64,000 nt of DNA from Parietaria judaica (Eukaryota; Streptophyta; Magnoliopsida; Rosales; Urticaceae). The notes beneath the pieces are model-generated. The model saw only the letters and a list, made by a program, of their open reading frames with translations. It was not told the DNA's origin and did no database searches. The position numbers and the translations under genes are program-made. Below are positions 60,001-64,000 of the stretch, piece after piece (the stretch's first letter is position 1; every line of letters starts with the position of its first letter). The stretch covers positions 12,919,001-12,983,000 of the forward strand of contig OX940869.1 of assembly GCA_954871525.1 (NCBI GenBank), read 5' to 3'.

Positions 60001-62388
60001 ATTAGCATTTGAAGTTTAACTAAAGATATTTATGATGAAAATATATACAACTTAAATAAAATAATAGTAATTTTCACATTTTTTTCTGAAATTATAATAA
60101 TATTTAAATAAAATATTTTTAAATGTATATTATTCAACTATTTTAATATTATTAAAGACATTAAAATCTAGGTTCCCGAGTAGGTTTTTATAGTAATATT
60201 TATATTTCCAATAATAAAATATATATTGTGATAAAAACAGAACATAATAAAATAAAATAGATTGCTACTTCTACTTATTTTTCAAGTATATATTTGTATG
60301 GTCACATATACAGGAGGTGAGTATATATAAGTTATAACAACAATTCACGTGCTCTAATACAATATTTATTGAATAAGATAAAAAAAAGCATATGTTAAAT
60401 GTTGGATAAAATAAAAAAAAACGCAAACAATCACGTAGCTAAAATATGTTAAGGGGGCCACTAATATTTTAAAAGTCAGGTATATATCAAGTTTCTTATA
60501 AAAAACATGTTTGCTTATTTTTATTTTTTAAATTCATTTTTTTTCTTCATAATTAAATGGCTTTGTGAGTTATATAAAGAAATATAATTCACAATCGCAA
60601 GACTCTTATAATATGTTAACGGAGCCAATAATATTTTAAGACTCGGGTATATCAAGTTTCTTAATAATAATAATAAAAATGTTTGCTTATTTTTATTTCT
60701 TAAATCTATATATTTTTTTTTTTCATATTATAATTGGTTTGCGAATTATATAAAGAAATAGAAGAGATAAATAACTGGAAAAAAAAATGTACCAGTGAAA
60801 GTGGTGAGCACAATCTCATACTCTTGCCCAAGCTTGACTTGCGAGAGTGGAATGGGCTCGTCTTCAACAAAGTCATCACTCACCGAGAACTCAACCGAAT
60901 CGGAATTATCCTTCTTTCTCCGGTACACCGGGATAAACTCGAAGTACGAGAATGTCGGAACCACCGCGAAAGTCACTCTCTCTGGCGGCAAACACGGCTC
61001 CAAGTTCACCCCGATCCAACTCTCCGTTGACCCATAGTCGGCGCTGACCAATGGGAGCTCCCCCGCGTAGTGGCGCAGCTTCTTAAGGTACGGCTGCATC
61101 GAGCCCGTCATGATGGAGTACACGTACTTGGCGTTCGGCCAAAGCCTCGGGACCAGCCCGGCCCAGTCCGATTCACGCAGCGCCTCACAGGCGGCCCCGA
61201 CCCTAGCTGCCAGGCCCGGGTTGGGCGCCGAGAGGATGTGCATGACGGCATGGCGCGCAGCGGGAGATTCGACGCTGGCTCGGCCGTGAGTGATGTCCGC
61301 GCAGAGGGCGGGCCAGAGGTCCTCGAAGGCGGCGAAGGCATGGACGAGGGTGTAGGCGAAGGTGGAGGTGATGAACTCGACTTGCTCGGAGAAGACGAGG
61401 CCGAGGAGGAGGTGGCAGTAGGTGGACTGGCGGTAGTCGCCGGCGGAGATGACCTCTGGCGGGCTGCACGTGAAGGTTTTGGTCCTCTCTTGCTTGATTT
61501 TGAACTCCGGGCTGTTGTAGTAGTGCGTCGTGGCTAACCCGACAGTTATTCCGCCTTTCGTTTTGTACTGCTTGCTGCTGTATATGAACTCCAGGATTCT
61601 ACCACCTTCTCTAGTTGGATAAGCCCTGCAAAGAAATGAATATTTATTAACTCTCTAAAATATCGGTGACTCTTCATCGTATGTTTTTCCGACATGTCTC
61701 GTCAATTGGCGGGCTCTTTTAGCTCACTCATCTAGATTAGCGACCATGCGAACTAAGTGAACTTTAGTATTAATTAAGAGGTTCTATGATCTCAAATCAT
61801 TGATTTAAAATATAAAAGCGCGCGAGTAACTCACGATCTCAGTCAAAATATAATACTTTGACCTAATTTTACCTTGACCTGTAAGCCGCTGCCAGTCTGA
61901 AGATTTGAAGCGTTGTTTGAGCACTGTGGTTCGTGAATGGGACATATTTCTGTCTTCCTTCTGTGGTTCCCGAACTATATATATACACATATAACACACA
62001 CATATATACATATACATATGCATCAAAGAGAGCTAATATAAACCATATGAAAGCGGCATAAGTATATTAAGATCATGTACCTGAGAGAGAGCGTGTCGAT
62101 AGGGTTTCGAGTGAGCAGAGGAGCAGAGTCCCCATCGGCGATCCTTTGGATGAAAGGCTCCAAATCTGCATGGCTCGAGAGAGGCACCAACCGCGCGTAC
62201 AGCGACTCCAATTCCGACTCGTCCAAGTCTCGGATCTGCTTGTCGGAGAACCACTTCCTCAGATACTCGACGCCCCAGTTCGCCTCCAGAATCCGCCGCA
62301 GCGTCCGCCTCTGCACCGCCGCCGCCGACGCCGAAACGGCCTCGAACCACGACTCGATGTCGTTTTGATCCCCGCCTTCTTCTTCCAT
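47473..62388 (-). CDS. GH3.10: GH3 acyl-acid-amido synthetase, GH3.10/DFL2-like (four exons)
   Basis: GH3 enzymes adenylate jasmonate, auxin or other acyl acids with ATP and conjugate them to amino acids in the cytosol. Joining exons 62388-62081, 61974-61873, 61625-60793 and 48014-47473 gives 1,785 nt, 594 residues, the usual GH3 length, with GT-AG sites and matching phases at every junction. Nucleotide-binding motif 1 spans exons 1-2 (LSLRSSGTTEGRQKYVPF-like; SGTTEGRQK is clear), motif 2 is SADYGSTESWIG, and motif 3 is LYRCRLGDVVEV, where the usual YRYR has Cys for the second Tyr. MTGSMQPYLKKLRHYAG and the VGRYHSTAYR end favour the GH3.10 (DFL2) branch, a group-I relative of JAR1 reported to make JA-Ile. 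Substrate is inferred. Intron 3 is about 12.8 kb and hosts a Copia element. Confidence 0.92.
48096..48677. mobile_element. hAT-like MITE in GH3 intron 3
   Basis: Termini TAGGGCTGCAAC and, reverse-complemented, TAGGGGTGTGCA form an imperfect TIR of the common plant hAT type. The interior is rich in ggttaacc/accggtta words in both orientations. The flanking 8-mers tatatttg and aatgtttg agree at 6 of 8 positions, a decayed TSD. No coding sequence. Confidence 0.6.
49005..49808 (+). repeat. 5' LTR of the intronic Copia element
   Basis: 804 bp. A TATA box (gatataaatatg) lies at about 49303-49314. A 115-codon ORF starts at 49315 just after it, without recognisable domains. Relative to the 3' LTR it lacks 9 bp (atcttgctg region) and has 5 bp extra (caata). 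Confidence 0.95.
49811..49822 (+). promoter_or_regulatory. Primer-binding site (initiator-tRNA-Met type)
   Basis: TGGTATCAGAGC two bases after the LTR end. Confidence 0.9.
49892..55043 (+). pseudogene. SIRE-type gag-pol polyprotein, interrupted
   Basis: ATG at 49892. Gag: DGTNYNFWKMRMKAFIQSLD start, helical UBN2-type core, two zinc knuckles (CRECEGYGHIQAEC, CQECGGYGHVQSQC) at about 50810-50925, then acidic and coiled regions. Pol continues in the same frame: protease (WYFDNGCSRHMTG near 51900), pre-integrase (WHAKLGHINGRQM), integrase (HMDLIGP, RSDHGKEFEN, PQQNGIVERKNR), RT (VIGTKWIFKNK; YVDDIVFGS near 54100) and RNase H (YSDADWAGSADDRKS; TAEAEYIAASS). Breaks: TGA 50432, TAG 51437, one frame change near 53805-53830, and TGA 54747. 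The first two look like C-to-T changes. With only four lesions the copy died recently. Confidence 0.92.
55403..57700 (+). CDS. Extra 3' ORF of the SIRE-type element (one internal stop)
   Basis: A 766-codon frame starting MDSNQNSSHSSSSSSS, with a single TAG at 55811-55813. Residues 1-300 are Ser/Pro-rich and disordered with basic patches (KKRNLSPPPFQRNLRTRRQG). About residues 375-575 form a globular domain (SFTYEGFFTEDFFNKKNLRG; EFYCNLEDDF; VYVRRNICSFSTAVIRSHFD) resembling the 'putative plant transposon protein' domain found in many plant retroelements. It lies where Sireviruses carry an envelope-like ORF, but I see no signal peptide, membrane span or coiled coil that would make it an envelope protein. 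Function unknown. The TAG may be a C-to-T change of a Gln codon. Confidence 0.7.
57726..57738 (+). promoter_or_regulatory. Internal polypurine-like tract
   Basis: aggGGGAGAAAT-like purine run just after the extra ORF, about 330 bp before the true PPT at 58053-58063. Repeated PPTs are reported for Sireviruses. Confidence 0.5.
58066..58874 (+). repeat. 3' LTR of the intronic Copia element
   Basis: 809 bp, directly after the PPT, ending CTTTACA before TSD atata. It carries the same post-TATA ORF start at 58377, altered by the 9-bp indel and a premature stop. Confidence 0.95.
59009..59152. repeat. 72-bp perfect tandem duplication in GH3 intron 3
   Basis: The unit starting tagattaaaaaaattaaaat and ending gcgcaaaatcgt is present twice with no visible difference, so the duplication is recent. 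Confidence 0.92.
60443..60770. repeat. 167-bp diverged tandem duplication beside GH3 exon 3
   Basis: Two copies, starting at 60443 and 60610, share aatatgttaa, ggtatat(at)caagtttctta, tgtttgcttatttttatttc and tatataaagaaata. The second copy ends about 20 bp from the exon 3 donor. Confidence 0.75.
60793..61625 (-). CDS. GH3.10: GH3 exon 3 (main catalytic part)
   Basis: Begins after TTTGCAG at 61626, completing an Arg codon: AYPTREGGRILEFIYSSKQY. It includes the acyl-acid pocket region, KYVYSIMTGSMQPYL and SADYGSTESWIGVN, and ends ...EIVLTTFT plus one base of Gly at 60793 before the donor GTACAT. 833 nt; entry and exit phases fit its neighbours. Confidence 0.9.
61873..61974 (-). CDS. GH3.10: GH3 exon 2 (short, nucleotide-binding motif)
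   Basis: A 102-nt exon between TATATAG (acceptor) and GTAAAA (donor). It encodes SGTTEGRQKYVPF, the phosphate-binding motif, then QTTLQIFRLAAAYRS. It is too short to appear as a stand-alone ORF; it was found by reading the intron between exons 1 and 3 for the missing family motif. Confidence 0.88.
62081..62388 (-). CDS. GH3.10: GH3 exon 1 (N-terminal)
   Basis: ATG at 62386-62388 (MEEEGGDQNDIESWFEAVSA), then VQRRTLRRILEANWGVEYL and VPLSSHADLEPFIQRIADGD, matching GH3 N-termini. Ends ...IDTLSL plus AG at 62081 before GTACAT. Earlier in-frame ATGs were not seen. Confidence 0.9.
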
Positions 62389-62550
62389 GCCAAAACTTCT
62401 TCTCTTTGTTTTGGCGCTTCTGTTGGCGCTTAAAAGAGTGGTCTTTATTTTTATGATTTTGGAAAATCTGAAGCGCCGTGTGATAGAATTGTACGATTAT
62501 GTGTAGACCACAAGAGTGAAGACACTAGTAGTGTACGTGGTTTGGTTTAA

Positions 62551-62560
62551 CTTTATATAG
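62551..62560 (-). promoter_or_regulatory. Probable GH3 TATA box
   Basis: CTATATAAAG on the minus strand about 165 bp upstream of the GH3 ATG, giving a plausible 5' UTR of roughly 130 nt. Confidence 0.55.
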
Positions 62561-62899
62561 CTTTTGAGAGGAGAGGAGACGAGTGAGAGAGATTTCTTTG
62601 TCAATGCGTTACAGGCATATAGGGACAATGTTCTGCCCATTGGCCTTGGGGACCAAAACAATAAAGGTTCATTATCTAATAGCCGAGCTTATTTAAGATT
62701 TGGCAGGTGGATACTTTTATATGTACTAGTACACATGTAATTTAAGAGGGAAATTCATTAACTAGTAAAATTAGGTTGAAATAGAAAACTAATGTTAACA
62801 AATTCGAAAAATAGTGAACGTTTAATGTTTATTTAACTAAATAAAGTTTAGATAAAAGGAAAAAAAAATCATAATTGGAACCACATTCATCGCTACGTC

Positions 62900-63085
62900 C
62901 CCTTCTCTCTCTCCTTCCCCGACATTCTCGCCACTTCTTCTAAAGATTCATTTTCTGTATCTGAGAATTTCTTCGACAGTGGGACCATGGAAGTTCTCAG
63001 GTGGGCCCGACGTTCGTGTCCGTCCACTCATCACCATTGCCGTCGCGGACCACGGAGAAAATGCTCTACTTCGGCCACTGCTGTA
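62900..63085 (+). other. Possible first exon of a divergent gene
   Basis: A CT-rich leader (ctctctctccttccccgaca) is followed by ATG at 62988 (MEVLRWARRSCPST...) in GC-richer sequence and a donor-like CTGCT|GTAAGC at about 63078-63090. No homology recognised and no clear second exon. It would share a bidirectional intergenic region with GH3. Confidence 0.3.
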
Positions 63086-63168
63086 AGCTTTCCAAACATC
63101 TTAATCTATTTTTTTGGGTAATTTTTTTTTATTTTTAATAGCTTTCTTACGACTTAAAGTGATAGATC

Positions 63169-63420
63169 TTGTTATACGACTATCGTAGTGTTTGCCTGGG
63201 CGCAACAGTTAGCACCATCGAAGTTGGAGTTGCTAACACTGAATTCGGCGATGATAACCCCGAAATCAAAGTTTGTAACCCTGATTTCAATAGCATCAGT
63301 GTTATCGGTGACATTGGTGTTAGCACCACCGAAAACGGAGTTTGTAACCCGGAATCAGCATATGACCATTTGAATCCGACTTCTAATTTATCATCAATGA
63401 CATTGGTGCTAATTCCGTAA
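63169..63420. repeat. Imperfect internal repeat
   Basis: The word gttagcaccaYcgaa followed by ggagttKgtaac occurs at about 63209 and 63329, 120 bp apart, with further agtttgtaaccc copies between. An 83-codon frame runs through it, but the repetitiveness suggests chance. Confidence 0.4.
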
Positions 63421-64000
63421 AAATGATATATGAAGAGCATTTCATGTATATCTATATAATATAGACTAGATGGTTGGTTTTGAGTGTATGGAGACCGTAG
63501 GTAAAGTAATATTTTTAAGCTCTTAATTTGATGAAATAATTTTAAATATAAATTTACAAATAAATCTCGCCATGAGTTTTTGTGTTTAATTTAACCTTGT
63601 AAATATATTATATTGATATCAAATATAACTTTTTAGGGACCCTTAAGGCGCACCTCATGTAGTAGGTCAGGTCTATATATAAATTATATTTATAACTCAG
63701 AGACACCACCACTAGTGTCCTAGGCCATATAGTGTCACTGTGTTACTATATGATATGTATATATTATAGTCGACATACACATACTTAAATTGTATGGCTC
63801 AACTTGACAATCAATGAATAATTGACAACAAAATGCCAAAAAAGATGGTTGTAAGTAACAGGAGCTGGCCAAAACACTCATTATGAGCAATATCTTGCTC
63901 GGCAAATCATCGCGTCCTTGAAGCGAAATTCTTATCCATTAAACACGTAAGTACTATCTTTAGGTAGTTCGTATAACATGTTAATTAATATCATATTTTT
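63421..64000. other. AT-rich non-coding sequence
   Basis: Nothing recognised. Confidence 0.5.

Larger units (their letters stand above)
48015..60792 (-). other. GH3 intron 3, about 12.8 kb
   Basis: A GT-AG intron (donor GTACAT at 60792, acceptor TTTCAG at 48015) placed right after ...LTTFTG, a typical GH3 intron position. Contents from the 3' end: a hAT-like MITE (48096-48677), a SIRE-type Copia element (49005-58874, antisense to the gene), a 72-bp tandem duplication (59009-59152) and a 167-bp one (about 60443-60770). Without the Copia element it would be about 2.9 kb. Confidence 0.85.

Noticed and set aside
61070..61537. Plus-strand 155-codon ORF over GH3 exon 3
   Set aside because: Shadow of the real minus-strand exon.

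Overview
This is a nuclear plant DNA window, most likely from a eudicot. It is AT-rich and full of LTR retrotransposons of several ages and small non-autonomous DNA transposons. It contains one clear multi-exon host gene with plant-type GT-AG introns. No bacterial operons, CRISPR arrays or complete tRNA genes were seen; the TGGTATCAGAGC motifs are retrotransposon primer-binding sites.

Layout. 1-7466: AT-rich sequence with a heavily decayed Copia element (gag remnant 2733-3594, pol remnant about 3940-6300). 7467-17270: a very young 9.8-kb LTR element lying on the minus strand (TSD agaat, TG...CA LTRs about 0.5% diverged by eye). It has no recognisable gag, protease, RT or integrase. Where gag should be it carries an intact SKIP14-like F-box ORF in sense. 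Downstream are a two-tier tandem-repeat array and, antisense, a spliced-looking 'putative gypsy-type transposon' gene with a duplicated C-terminal exon module. 17276-23040: old debris, comprising a PIF/Harbinger transposase pseudogene, a Cassandra-like fragment with a 5S rRNA-derived segment, a hAT-type MITE with perfect 8-bp TSD, an (ATG)51 microsatellite and a four-copy tandem repeat. 23041-29293: a complete but coding-dead Copia element (TSD ggata). 29299-40715: mostly non-coding, with a TIR element, a uL14/RPL23 gene fragment, a large head-to-head array of about 83-bp repeats and a 457-bp foldback element. 40721-45511: a Copia element with non-canonical TA...TA LTR ends (TSD gagaa).

47473-62388 (minus): a four-exon GH3 acyl-acid-amido synthetase gene, most like GH3.10/DFL2. 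Its splice junctions can be read directly and give a continuous 594-residue protein. Intron 3 is about 12.8 kb because a 9.87-kb SIRE-type Copia element (49005-58874, TSD atata) sits in it antisense to the gene; the intron also carries a hAT-like MITE and two local tandem duplications. 62389-64000 holds the GH3 promoter side and a possible first exon of a divergent gene.

How it works together: the only likely functional host gene is the GH3 gene, a hormone (jasmonate/auxin) conjugating enzyme. The most unusual object is the F-box-carrying non-autonomous LTR element, which appears to have moved recently and could express a host-derived ubiquitin-ligase adaptor from its own LTR. LTR divergences counted by eye order the activity: F-box element (about 0.5%) youngest, SIRE and TA...TA Copia elements (about 1.6% each) intermediate, the 23-29 kb Copia element (about 7%) older, and the 2.7-6.3 kb Copia remnant oldest.
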